From the NCBI GenBank assembly GCA_964017155.1, contig OZ024857.1, positions 28,238,601 through 28,302,600 on the forward strand: a DNA stretch of 64,000 bases, given 5' to 3'. A program made the translations under genes and the position numbers. The notes below the pieces were generated by a model. It saw only the letters and a list, made by a program, of their open reading frames with translations, searched no databases and was not told the DNA's origin. The stretch's first letter is position 1, and each line of letters opens with the position of its first letter. The stretch comes from Oasisia sp. SBJ-2009. Taxonomy: Eukaryota > Annelida > Polychaeta > Sabellida > Siboglinidae. Shown here one piece after another: positions 48,491-60,377 of this stretch.

Positions 48491-51400
48491 TATTTTTCTT
48501 TCTATATCTAACAGATTACAGACTGTAGTGTAATGTGTTTATGTTAATTGTTCTTTATTGTGTAATTGCTGGAAGGGATTTGTGGAAATGAACACTAGTT
48601 TAGATGCATGTTGCTATGTAACCTATTGGAAAAGTATTATACAATTCTGTACATTTTAGGTATTGTAGTGTCATGTTCCAGTTGCTTGTGTTTTTCTCAA
48701 ATACAAGTTTTCGTCAAAAATTATACCTAAAAAGAGTGTATCTCTTTTATTTATCAGTGTATATTAATGTGACAGTGCACACTTTTTGGTGTTTGCCTTT
48801 CACAAGGTGGCAGCACCCATAATTATATGAAAAGGTTATATTTCATTTATTTTATCTGTTGTCATAATATTATATTATCCTTACATGTCATTGAGGTAAA
48901 TCAAGTAACTTTGTACATTTTATATCATTTATACATTTTCAAGGAATACATTTATAACTACATCTGCCATGTGACACTGGTCACTGACTCACTGGTCACT
49001 GATCACGTGAGATGTAGTCAGCCTCTTTTCACCTCACTTGAGCTGATAAGTCACCATCCCTGAAGCTGATGACAACATACCAGGCAGGATGAAGTGACCT
49101 ACACTCACACAGTGGTGTAGCTGTGGTGGGGACTTATGCTTTACTTAGACTTCAATTTACTTCAACTTTACTTCTACTTACTTACTTATACTTTACTTAT
49201 AACACGTATTAAATGCCGAATACAGAATATAGCACAACAATCACACGTGTGTTGCCTCCTGACGTGCCCCACGCTACATTATAATGTCTTAAATTTTGTT
49301 GTAGTACATGCTGAATGTATGCTCCTTAATTTGCTGTCATAAAGCCATTTTTGTAGATATGTGCATACCTTTCTGAAACTCTTTCTCATAGACATAGTGT
49401 GATACAAAAGTAGGCCATCATCAGAAATGTTGATGACAGTAACATTGTAAAACATGTAAAGAAATACATTTGCAAAATTGATTGAAAAATCTCGATCTCT
49501 ATGGTATTTTTAGTATAATTTTAAGTACATGCTCACTATTTTTTTTATTGAATTTGGCCTGACCATAGTCAAGATATGTTATAGGGCCTGTAACTTAGTG
49601 TAAGTGGTTCACCGGTCACGATACATGGCGAGACTCCACGCGACTGGTCTGACTGGAGCTGATTGGGGACTGGACACAATTATAATATTCGATGAATGAC
49701 AGTTGTAACTTAATTTCGACTGATGAATACTAGGAAAATCATGTCATAAATATCTTGTGTTATACCTTTCTTATATTAAATGTCCGATTTAATATTGAGT
49801 TTACCACACTATATCATAGCCATAGACATATAGCGATTTACGTAGTCGTAGTGCAAATAATAGACACAAGTCACAATCATCAATGTCGCGACAATGTTGA
49901 ATGTCAATGACAATGTTGAATGTTAGGCCGTACGTGTCTTTTTTGCATTTTACACTGCTGTACGTTGTCGTTTCAATAACCACTTATATCTGACAAGTTG
50001 TCTAATTGCACATAATCATTACACATGTAATGATGTATATGTTTGCCCCAAACAGGTTGTACTGCGCGAAAATGGCACTCTTCAAAATCGCCAAACACAA
50101 ATACTAGCCGGCGATGCCATGGCAACCACCATAATAATCGATTAATTCATGATTTCCGTGATCATTGTCACCGGCAAAGTGTTCGACTGCTTCTGTTTGT
50201 AGTAATCCTTCGGACAGTATAACTGAAATACGCTATTTGGGAACAGTTCGATTATTAGACCCAAAAACAAAACAAAGTCGTTAACATGCAGAATTAATTA
50301 TGGATTTCCTGCCCCAAACTGCCCCCCATGCAGCCTCGTTTTCGCGCGTTTATAAAACGTATGCCTAAAATCCAACATGGCTGCCGTTTCCATGGAAACG
50401 CATCACAGAACAAATCTTAATTTTTTGGGTACATTTTTGCCTTAACCCCATTGGTAATTGGCCACCAGACTACTCCTGAAGGACAGGACGCAAGATAAAA
50501 GGCATATATTTTATATAGTCATAGCTAGATAGCTAGGTGCTAAAAAAATTAGTGCAGGGCGTCATTATATGCCCTTGAAGTTGGGCTTGCCTTGGAAAAT
50601 GGCCTAGTTGTAAGTGTAACATGTACGTACGTGTACTGCAGACGCAGTCATGGATCGGAACAGAGTTGTAACTAATTTCCATTACAATATGTAATAAAAC
50701 CATAATTAAATGTAGCAAACGGTGCCTAACCGCCCTAACCAAAAATATCGCAATAATAGTCGATATTATATAACAGGGAGTAGGAGGGTGGGAAAACACA
50801 ATGTTAAAACTGTAACAGTGTAGAAAATCCTACCTTCCCGAGCAGTGCGAGAACGAAAAAGAGGCCGAAAATGTAGTTGGACCACGTGACGTACAATATG
50901 TATAACCATATACCATAATTATAACCGTGCAATGTATAATTATATAGATCAGTGAGTTGGACACGCGTGACAAGGTCGGAGTCAGACCACATTTGTTTTT
51001 TTTATAGGCGACCATTATAGCATTTCTTTTATTTCCTACTGGTCTTGGTGAGATTTGTTATTGACAATTTCACAGCATATTTACTCTCCATTGACAGATC
51101 GAGGTTCTGTGAAAAATTCGAGAACTTCTCACACCTCAGACTCCCACAAACTTCTTTCCAACCTTACATTCCTCCATTTCTGCTTGAAACATCCACGGAT
51201 TGCCCCCTGATTACATCACCAAGCAAAATGACAACTGTATTAATACGCAGAAATGCACCGACTGACAGCTGTCATAATTTAACAGAAGGATTATTACAAA
51301 AAAAAACATATTTCTACTCACTCCACACTACATATGTGCTCACAGAAATTCAAACACTCTGCATATTTCGGTAATGGCGGACGAGCACCTTATTGTGGTC

Positions 51401-52058
51401 TTACATCGACTGTCGGTCGGCTAAGTAACTATTCGGGATTGCTGTGTTTGGCAAACTAAGGCTAAAGCCGGGGTGTGCTGTGTTATGTTGGTTATATATT
51501 AATCGTTCGTTTTGTGGATGTTATTACTGTTATTAATTAGTTCTTTTTGTGGATGGACACATGTGAGTAATGAAAAACTTCACTTGGCTGACCAAATAAA
51601 CTAACTTGACAGTGTGTCGTTGAATCGCTATTATAGGCAGATCTAAACTGTCATTATTAATTGCCATGGCATTGGTATTGCCATTGCCTTGGGACCCGTA
51701 CAGCCTTGAGCCAAGTTGAGGCTTGACACTGACACTGACACTGACAGGACGGAATGGGTAGTTGATGTGTCAAAGTGGCCCTCTGTAGATTATGGCTGCA
51801 TTTACATATACTTCGTAAATACTCCGGGTATGCACACACTGCAGAAGCCCTGAAGTCACATAGTCAGAAGTCTCGATTCGTACTCACCGTATCACGCAGC
51901 ATATGTGCAGACTGTACGTGGTGTATCATGCATGCATGTGGTGTATCAGTGCATGCATGTTACTGTTGACATTTTAAATATTCCACAACATGTCTAGACA
52001 TGTGTAGAATTATGATAACATTAAGGGGTAGAATTGTAGTACAGGTGTGGCATTGAGC

Positions 52059-52060
<2 letters not shown>
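48491..52060. other. No gene recognised; CpG-richer patch at 50040-50460
   Basis: Mostly A/T-rich and unique. 50040-50460 is richer in CpG and has YY1-like words (AACATGGCTGCC at ~50385, AAAATGGC near 50070), the kind of sequence seen at animal promoters. Another such word (AATGGCGGACG) is at 51373. Any link to the missing TOP1-B 5' end is speculative. Confidence 0.3.

Positions 52061-52062
<2 letters not shown>

Positions 52063-52142
<80 letters not shown>
52063..52142. repeat. (TA)n microsatellite
   Basis: Perfect dinucleotide tract of ~80 bp, followed by a GC-rich 200-bp stretch of unknown nature. Confidence 0.97.
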
Positions 52143-52145
<3 letters not shown>

Positions 52146-52354
52146 CAGTGGTGCAGGCTCCCAAGGGACTGGAGCGGCCGCTATTACATTCTGGGTACTG
52201 TAGCTTTGCTGGTCGGGAAACTGTGAGGACGTGACGTGGGAGTAGCGGTCATCGGTCGGGCCATGTGGGGGCGTAGCGCGTCATCTGTCGGGGTAGGGTT
52301 TAAAAGCCGGTCTGCGGCTAAGCCACGCAGAGGGACAGCGCACGTGGACAGCGA

Positions 52355-52650
52355 TAGTCTATGAATGATGTTGAGATAACTTTAAGGAAAATTAAAAGTG
52401 ATGCAGATAGACAGCATTTACAAGATGATCTTAATAAGTTGATAGAATGGTCTGAGAAATGGCAAATGCTGCTTAACTTTGGAAAGTGTAAGTGCCTCCA
52501 CACAGGACATGGGAATGAAAATGCACAATATACAATGGGTGGTACTGTACTAAATACTACTGTAAAGGAAAAGGACTTAGGGTTAACCATTAGTGCTGAC
52601 ATGAAGGTATCAGAGCAGTGTGGAATTGCAGCAGCGAAGGGAAACCAAAT
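52355..52650 (+). mobile_element. CR1-like LINE fragment (reverse transcriptase thumb part)
   Basis: Open from NDVEITLRKIKSDADRQHLQ to KGNQILG, nearly identical in protein to the copy on the minus strand at 12863-13140 (LLNFGKCKCLHTGH; TVLNTTVKEKDLGLTISADM). It ends abruptly after AAKGNQILG, where zinc-finger coding sequence begins. Confidence 0.88.
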
Positions 52651-52654
52651 TCTT

Positions 52655-53100
52655 GGAAACCTATCACATGTGCCACCTGTGGAGTACAGTTTAGAGACAA
52701 TTATGTTTTAAATAGGCATATACGAACATACACTGGGAACAACCCTTCAAATGTGGTATTTGCGGTGGGCAATTCGCAGATAATGCTAGGTACACATACG
52801 AACTCACACTGGTGAGAATCTGCACAAATGCGATACTTGCGGTTTTAAATGCGCACAGGCTACCCAGTTAAAGGCGCACAAAAGCATCCACACTGACGAG
52901 TGTGTAACCAGTTGTGTTTTAAAAGCACATGTCCGTACTCATGCATACCGGGCAGTTCACTGTAAAAGTGTGATATTTGCGGTTGGGAGTTCACACAGAG
53001 TAATGCTTTAAAGAGACACATGGTGATTCACATTGGCAATATCCCTTTCATATGTGACACTTGCGGAGCACCGTTTACCCAGAGCATTATTTTATCTGGC
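52655..53100 (+). pseudogene. Degenerate C2H2 zinc-finger array (about five fingers)
   Basis: Finger 1 ITCATCGVQFRDNYVLNRHI has its second His changed to Tyr. Finger 2 FKCGICGGQFADNARYT is in another frame. Finger 3 HKCDTCGFKCAQATQLKAHK is intact, with SIH completing it. Two more decayed fingers follow (WEFTQSNALKRHM; FICDTCGAPFTQS). TGE-type linkers are visible. Frameshifts preclude function. Confidence 0.75.
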
Positions 53101-53114
53101 ATGTTAGCAGTCTT

Positions 53115-53455
53115 ACCTTGTAGAACCAGTTGTACCTGAAGCACCAATACACTCTTAGAAACACCTTGTACCTGACTCTCGCGGAAACTCTTAGAAACAG
53201 ACCTTGTAGAAACACTTGTACCTGACGCACGCGGAAACTCTTAGAAACATACCTTGTAGAAACACTTGTACCTGACGCACGCGGAAACTCTTAGAAACAG
53301 ACCTTGTAGAAACACTTGTACCCGACTCACGCGGAAACTCTTAGAAACAGGCTTTGTAGAAACACTTGTACTTGACGCACGCGGAAACTCTTAGAAACAC
53401 CTTGTAGAAACACTTGTACTTGACGCACGCGGAAACTCTTAGAAACACTTTGTAG
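53115..53455. repeat. ~53-bp minisatellite, ~6 copies
   Basis: Unit CCTTGTAGAAACACTTGTAC, CTGACGCACGCGGAAACTCT, TAGAAACAGA, with length variants. Confidence 0.9.
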
Positions 53456-53804
53456 GGGAGAGTTACTGGTATAGTACCAGTGCCTGTACCACTTTAGAAA
53501 AAAACAACTCTGCATCACGAGTTTGATATCCCAGAGCACTAATATTTGCACGTAAAATATTGCCAGTATAGTTTTACCACATAGAATGTTTTATGTTACC
53601 AAATGCTACACACAACAGATATCACACAATGTGTTGAGTTTCATTCGAAAAGTACGAATCAAGAGACAGGGTCTTTAAGTAGTACCACCAGATAACTGGA
53701 TTCGTACCTCTGGTACTATAACAATAACTCATAGATTTGAAAGGCATGCCCTGCTTTATTTAAATATAACATAAAAACAAAACCGTTTCATTTCAAAATC
53801 CACA

Positions 53805-53995
53805 GCACGTAATATGGCTAAAAGTACGGTCAAATGAATATTCATCGAAATCATCACAATGATGGCAAATGTAAGTGAAACCATCACTTGGTGTGCACTT
53901 TTCGTGTGCCCATTGCTGACAAACAACACAAGCAATCCACTTTTCCCTGCTTTTGCTGGATGTAAACCGTTCACAATAAACAATGCAAAATGGAC
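53805..53995 (-). pseudogene. Pogo-like transposase C-terminal zinc-binding fragment
   Basis: Minus strand reads CIVYCERFTSSKSREKWIAC then VVCQQWAHEKCTPSDGFTYI then CHHCDD. This Cys/His pattern (C-x2-C...W-x2-C-x2-C-x2-WAHE-x-C...C-x2-C) is a PHD-like tail found on many pogo/Tigger-type transposases and derived genes. Only this tail is present; no DDE domain was seen upstream. Confidence 0.6.
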
Positions 53996-54182
53996 TACCA
54001 TCTCACTACTGCTAGTAATTTCTCTGAGATTTCTTGATTTTTTTCCGCGGCAGCTGGCGGTAGGTTCACGAACCTTACAGCTTTCTTATGACTGAGATTT
54101 TACTTTACCAGTTCTGTCACTGTATTTATTGTTTTTTGTCCTGTTCTATTCTAGTCCATCTTTGTATGGACTATTTGTCAGG

Positions 54183-54425
54183 ACTTGAATCAATCAAACA
54201 AATATTATAGAACGACAAACCAAGTACCACACACAATACTTAATAAAAAGGTAGTCTAATATAAATAAGACATTAACAACTGAAAAGTATTTACCTCGAA
54301 ATCTTCAGAAATCATTAGTACGGTGTATTTCCTTACTTAACTGAATTAAAAACTAATTAGTTACTGTCATGACAATATGCAACAAAGGTACACAAATGTT
54401 CACATGGTTGCATTACATAAGATAT
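54183..54425 (-). repeat. Relic of the TOP1 intron upstream of linker exon X
   Basis: Matches 63205-63440 (TOP1-A intron) closely and 1690-1865 (TOP1-B units) more distantly: AAATATTATAGAACGACAAA, GAAATCATTAGTAC, GACAATATGCAA. The homology stops at ~54183, before an X exon would appear. A third, otherwise lost TOP1 copy or duplicated segment. Confidence 0.75.
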
Positions 54426-54428
54426 AAA

Positions 54429-54531
<103 letters not shown>

Positions 54532-54684
54532 GAGAGAGACAGACAGACACAGACACAGAGAGAGAGCTGCTGCCAATACCAATATTTGGTGTGTTGAAAT
54601 TACGTTTATTATTTTGATTATATATGTATATATATATCATCATCATAGGCATCCATCGGCCAGGGTTGACCATGGAGTACATCT

Positions 54685-55700
54685 TCAGGTTGCTCGGTTG
54701 GAGCAACGTCGTTTGTGGCTATAAAGTCCAATGTGGGAGTAGCAGTCTCTGCAGCAAAGGTTACATTTGTACGTGGTCTCTGGTTTATCTGAGGCGCTGC
54801 GTTCCTTTCGGAGTGCCCACTTGTCAGCCGTTGCGTTCATCAGCTTTTCTTCTCCTGTCTTCAGGTGTTGTTTAGGGTGCTTCTCCATGTTGCGCGGTCA
54901 GCTGCGGTGTCTTCCCAGGTAGCGGTGTTGATGTCAAGTGCCTTCATATCTCTCTTCACGACATCCTTGTAACGCAGCTGCCGGTGCTTCTCCTTCCAGA
55001 TGCCGGCTCTCCATAGAGGATGTCTTTTGGGATGCGCCCATCGTCCATGCGGTGGACGTGGCCCAGCCAGCGAAGTCTACGCTGTCTGAGCAGGGTGTAC
55101 AAAGTAGGGAGGCCAGCGCGGGACAGAACCTCGGCGTTGGTCACTCTGTCTTGCCAGGATATGCCCAGAATATGGCGGTTCGAGGCTTCTCATGTGGAAA
55201 GTGTTGAGTATTCCCTCCTGTTTGGCATATGTAGTCCATGTTTCACTGGCATACAACAATGTACTGATGACACACGCGCTGTACACTGCCATCTTCGTTC
55301 TTCTTGTCAGCTTCGGGTCTGTCCAAACTCGAGTTGTGAGGCGAGCGAGTGTCGTAGCTGCCTTGCCGATCCTCTGGTTGATTTCAGTGTCTAGGGAGAG
55401 GTTATCGGTGACAGTGGAGCCGAGATATGTACATTGCTGGACGGCATCAAGTTCGTATTCATCGATGGTAATGAGTGGGGGTGTCTCTGTGTTCTGTCCC
55501 AAAAATTTCGTTTTCTTGAGACTGATGGTGAGTCCAAAGTCCTTGCAGGCCTGAGAAAAGCAGTTCACCAGCGACTGTAGTTCTTGCTGGGTGTGCGATG
55601 CAACTGCCGCATCATCTGCAAACAGCATGTCTCTAATGAGGACTTCGCGTACCTTAGTCTTGGCTTTGAGGCGGGCGAGGTTGAAGAGCCCGCCATCGGA
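54685..55700 (-). mobile_element. Non-LTR retrotransposon, C-terminal part
   Basis: Minus strand: RDMLFADDAAVASHTQQELQ (the catalytic ADD box), LTISLKKTKFLGQNTETPPL, LSLDTEINQRIGKAATTLA and LLYASETWTTYAKQEGILNT. After a frame change come RLRWLGHVHRMDDGRIPKDI and LKQHLKTGEEKLMNATADKW, and a terminal CNLCCRDCYSHIGLYSHKRR Cys/His motif. This is a different family from the CR1-like fragments. 5' truncated and frameshifted. Confidence 0.88.
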
Positions 55701-55735
55701 CCTTGTCCGTAGGTATATAGCTTCCGTTGCACTAT

Positions 55736-55885
55736 ATATATACTATATATATATATATATATATATACACACTATATATGTATGTGTATATATATATATA
55801 TGTATGTATATATATATATATATATATATATACCCACACTATATATATATATATATATATATATACAGTGTATGTATATACATAC
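55736..55885. repeat. (TA)n/(TATG)n microsatellite
   Basis: Interrupted TA tract at the 5' truncation point of the LINE. Confidence 0.95.
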
Positions 55886-55887
55886 AT

Positions 55888-56010
55888 ATAATTAAAATAA
55901 TAAACGTAATTTCAACACACCAAATATTGATATTGGCAGCAGTGTTCAAGGTTTGGTAATTGCAAATAAATGCCAGATCTTAGATCAAAGAATCATCCGA
56001 TAGATATACC
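55888..56010 (-). repeat. Relic of the TOP1 intron downstream of the histidine exon
   Basis: Matches 11925-12190 in the same orientation, up to a GCAAAG/GTATATC junction that mirrors the TOP1-B AAG/GTATAC donor. Together with 54183-54425 it outlines a short H-exon to X-exon intron now occupied by a LINE. Confidence 0.6.
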
Positions 56011-56019
56011 TTTGCCTGT

Positions 56020-56068
56020 ACACACGCACGCACGCACGCACGCGCGCGCACACACACACACACACAGC
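56020..56068. repeat. (CACG)n/(CA)n microsatellite
   Basis: CGCACGCACGCACGCGCGCG followed by CACACA. Short and perfect. Confidence 0.95.
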
Positions 56069-56249
56069 AACACCAGTTACAATGTCAGCGGATGCATACA
56101 CATTTTGTTGTTCACTGTCACGTTGCATACGAGTTTGGTGACGTCACTGGATGCGTATATACACTTTGTTTACTGTTGTCTATCATTTTGCAGATGAGTT
56201 TGGAGACATGAAGTTGTCTGATAGCTTCCTACCTCACCATTATTCCTAC

Positions 56250-56560
56250 AACATGCAGGACTAGCGCGTCACAACATATTCTCGGTTAAGGAAGAGAGAA
56301 GGACTAGAGGACATGGAATTACATTAGCAAAGAAGCAGTGTAGATTATATATTTGAAAAGAACAGTAAATGAATGGAACAGATTATTGGCTGATTGTGTA
56401 GGTGCTAGTAGTGTAACTATGTTTAAAAAAAAAAAATTGACATGTACCTAAGAAGGGCAGCGTACATTTAGATAGATAGGTTGGACTCTCGATAAGCCAA
56501 ATAGCTTCCTTGTCCACCTGCCTTCTAGAGTTGATTCTCTAGGTGGCAATCTTGTTAAAT
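56250..56560 (+). mobile_element. CR1-like LINE 3' end
   Basis: ERRTRGHGITLAKKQCRL then TVNEWNRLLADCVGASSVTM, followed by the 3' untranslated part shared with 12650-12760 (GGTTGGACTCTCGATAAGCC, TAGGTGGCAATCTTGTTAAA). It may be the downstream continuation of the fragment at 52355-52650. Confidence 0.85.
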
Positions 56561-58680
56561 GTCATCTTCTGTCACTCCTTCACATCACCGTCATCCTGGT
56601 GACTCAAGACGTCATCGTGGTGAGTCAAGATGTCATCCTGGTGACTCAAGAGTTAAGGCATTTGTCATGCTAATGATACTGGTGCTGTGAATCTGGCAAT
56701 TGTTTCTCAGGTAGAGGTGGGATGGATGCTGCTCTATGTGATAAAAACCAGTTCATGTTTTCTCATGTCCTATTCTCATTATTATGTGCTGGCTTTGAGG
56801 ACGGCAAAATAACAAGAAAAATCGGGTTTCTTTTAAATATAAAATGTGTCCATAGCATGTCAGTTAACAAGCGTAGGGTGAAGCAATCTTCATCGTACAT
56901 TTTAACAAATTCGGCATATTGGGGTGTTTAGGGGATAAAACTATGTGGGTTTCTGCAGGCACATTTTTAACGACATGTATTTTATGGGTTAATGTGGGTC
57001 TGCTCGTTGTTGTCCATGACTATTCATTGTCCGAAATGATCTGAATACGAGCAGTAATGATATTTTCTTATCCTCATAGTTCATCACTTGGTGAGGGCTA
57101 AGGCTTGGCAAACAGTTATGGTTGTAGACACATCATTATGGTTGTAGATACAATGTAATCGCCTCCATCGATAAGACAAAAAACTTATGCATTCTATAAA
57201 ACAGCTAAATAAAGAAATAATATTTTGGCAGTGTCAAACCCAATGCACTGTGTACAAAAGTTGTATAAAATGTAACTTTGTATGGGCTGCATATGTAGTG
57301 CTATACAGTGTGTGATAGTGTCTGTACATAATCTTGTGTCATTAGTGATTACTTTTGAGGTGCGACCAGTGACGTAATGAATACCGTTGTCTCTGCTATA
57401 CAAAGTAAACAACAAACTTGACATGTCAATTATAACTTATTTTAAAAATACATGTTTTAGTTAAGAAAATTGTACATAAATCAGATATATCAATGTGTTA
57501 CTAAAAATTGAAACTGTGAAGACATTAACCACTTTTGTGTAATAGAACTAAAGTACCTGGTTACCTTAAACCAGGTTGTAAATATGATAGTTAGTTGGTT
57601 AGTCTGATATTTAACATTGAAAATAAATTGTTTTATACAATGTGCCTGTATGTGTCGTTCGTTTATACTCGAGATGCAAGTAGTTAGTAATGCATTAGAT
57701 GCCCAAAGTTGTTTGTAAACATGTAACATTCATGGATTATCATGTGACTGGGAAGATAAGGTTACCACAGGTCCTTTCTTAAATGCTGAGCCACAAATGT
57801 GTAACGGCAACTGTCATATCTGTAAAATTAGTAATCTTATCCTGACACAATAATGTAGAGTGTATAATGTTGAATAGAGTAGATGTGTAACGGTGGATAT
57901 CCAGATGGGTAAGATGGGAAAGTTATAAAAATATCTCCCAATATTATATTGTGTACCTGCAAGTGTCACATAGTTCACAAATGCACCAGATGAGAACACG
58001 ACGAATATCTGCTTGTTTAATGACTAACTGTCTTTAGGAAATGATGCATCCATGTGAAGTTCTGTGGAACATACCAAACATGCCATTCATTTTGATAACT
58101 ATTCTGGAATAATACATCCATCTAAACTAAACTGATGATTAAGTTATACAAATATAAAACTATTTTCTCAAGAAATAACAGTGGTAATGTATATAATGAA
58201 TCGACAATCATAAAACCATATTACAGTATCACAAACGTGGTAAAGCTATACACCTTTGGTAAGTGGACCCATCATTCCTGTGATATAAATATATGTAACA
58301 CCATTTTGGGGTTTATTGCATAACATTCTAAAGCCCAACACTGGATACTGCCCAGTGTTTGGCTTGCTACATTGTTGTAGATAAGGAAAACATTGTTATA
58401 TGCTACACACGACATGCTAATTGCTTCCATAGCCAACAGATATAGAACATGTGTATATATAACGATGTTCAACAATTTGAAAGAAAACATTTCACAGCTA
58501 GTCAGAACATTCCTCCACCATATACACATTTTTAACAGCAATTCAAAACTAAAGTTGTTGACTACAAATTGATAATGTATAGTCAAATATTATAATAGTA
58601 AACCACCCCTAATAAACTAGCTTACACCATATAGCATGTTGGTATTATGCCAATATAAACGTCATAATATTTAATCTACC
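56561..58680. other. No gene recognised
   Basis: A/T-rich unique DNA between the LINE end and the TOP1-A stop codon. Three GTGACTCAAGA repeats near 56600-56650. ATTAAA-type signals for minus-strand polyadenylation occur at about 58670 and 58695. Confidence 0.5.
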
Positions 58681-58758
58681 ATTACATCATTGTTTAATAA
58701 AATATAATGACTACGACATTTGTTTAGCTCATTCCACCTTGTTCTTTGCTGTCATTGC

Positions 58759-58909
58759 TCATGTTTCGGACTGCAGTGCGTCCTGCGAACTCTGACTCTG
58801 CGAGGTGCAGAAAACAAAGTCGGCCTCTGCATTAGTAATGGCCCATGCAAACTTGTCACGCAATGACTTGGAGTAAATCTTTTCAACTGGCACCTCCCAT
58901 TTCATACAC
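58759..58909 (-). CDS. TOP1: TOP1-A terminal exon with stop codon
   Basis: After a CTGTTCCAG acceptor it completes a Trp and reads CMKWEVPVEKIYSKSLRDKF then AWAITNAEADFVF. This is the conserved C-terminal helix that ends animal TOP1. Instead of stopping there it continues with CTSQSQSSQDALQSET before TGA, a short Ser/Gln-rich extension. ATTAAA-type polyadenylation signals lie 65-90 bp downstream. Phase agrees with the tyrosine exon at 62246-62304 across a 3.3-kb intron holding two minisatellites. Confidence 0.93.
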
Positions 58910-59284
58910 CTGGAACAGCAAGACAACGGCATTCAATAAGAGACAATAAATCCTCAAAAATATTCTCATTAAATTATTATTACAATTTTAGAGTAATATA
59001 TCAGCCAAATTGTATGCAAGTATACAGTAATACATCCAGTACCACCAATTTGTATGCAAATATACATGTTATAAAAAACATGCAATCATAAGAAACGTTT
59101 GCAAAAAGGTGTACATGTAATATCAGAACAAGACTGATAAATAAAACTATTAAAGTAATTACATTTAAATATAATAAATTAAATATATCATAAATACCCT
59201 TGTTCATGTTTCAGAACCTTATGTGACATTCAGCGGAATTTATTCCCCTCAGTAACAGTGTATTATATAACTATAGATACTGAA

Positions 59285-59555
59285 TGGGAACATTGGGACG
59301 TTTCCAACCTGGGTGGGCTGGAATGTTTCCACGATGGGTGGGCCCTAATGTTTCCACCCTGGGTGGGCCCTAGTAATGTTTCCACCCTGGGTGGGCCCTA
59401 ATGTTTCTACCCTGGGTGGGCCTTATCGTTTCCATCCCGGGTGGGCCTTAATGTTTACACACTGGGTGGGCCCTAATGTTTCCACCCTGGGTGGGCCTTA
59501 ATGTTTCCACCCTGGGTGGGCCATAATGTTTCCACCCTGGGTGGGCCCTTTGGGA
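59285..59555. repeat. 25-bp minisatellite, ~11 copies
   Basis: Unit GGGTGGGCCCTAATGTTTCC then ACCCT, in the TOP1-A intron before the last exon. G-runs on the plus strand. Confidence 0.95.
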
Positions 59556-60377
59556 AGTGTCTAGGGTTCTAGCTGGCTCAGAGACCCCTAGGTCATGCAC
59601 ATTCACCTGGGGGCACTAGACAGTAGGCACCCAATATCCATAACATACCATGTGGAGGTCGTACTGGTCTTGTCTGTTGAGAGGCTATGGATCAGCAAGG
59701 CAGTCTTACATGGTCAGCTCCATTTTCATATCAAGGACCTGCCTGGTACCTGATGGTTATAGCTGAGAGAGAACAAAGCAAGCACTACAAAGAACACACA
59801 AAGCAAGACTACGAAGCAAGCATTAGGGAGGTCGCACAAGTTTGTGAAGTGAGTCATCATCACATATCACACAAAAATAATTATAATTCTATGATACAAC
59901 CTAACAAATTGAAGAATCACTAATGCACACTGAGGCAGCTGTGATTATTTTTCATTATTATTATTACTAGCATTTATAGAGCGCTGTATCTCCGGGACAA
60001 GCCATAAATAGGCACGTACACAAAAGGCATAACATGGTAAATATTATATTAGTAAAGTAAGACAGACTAGATATACTAAGTAATTCAAATATATGACATA
60101 GCCTCTAAAATTATTAAGACAATTATGTAAATATAAACAAGGTAAACTAAACAGTAAAACATTAGAATTATTAAATACTAAATAAAATAATAAAAAATAA
60201 AATAATTAATAAAATACATGTCATTACAGGACAATTCCTCAGTGGAGCCAGTTTAAATAAATGCGTCTTAAGGACAGTCTTGAATTTTGCTAGTGTCTGA
60301 CTGACAAATGTTTTCAGGCAAACTGTTCCAAAGTGATGGTTAATGTGAGGTGGGTAATGATTTGGTAGACGTATCAC

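Noticed and set aside
50040..50460. CpG-richer patch as the TOP1-B promoter
   Set aside because: YY1-like words alone are too weak, and no first exon could be tied to it; noted only as a region of interest.
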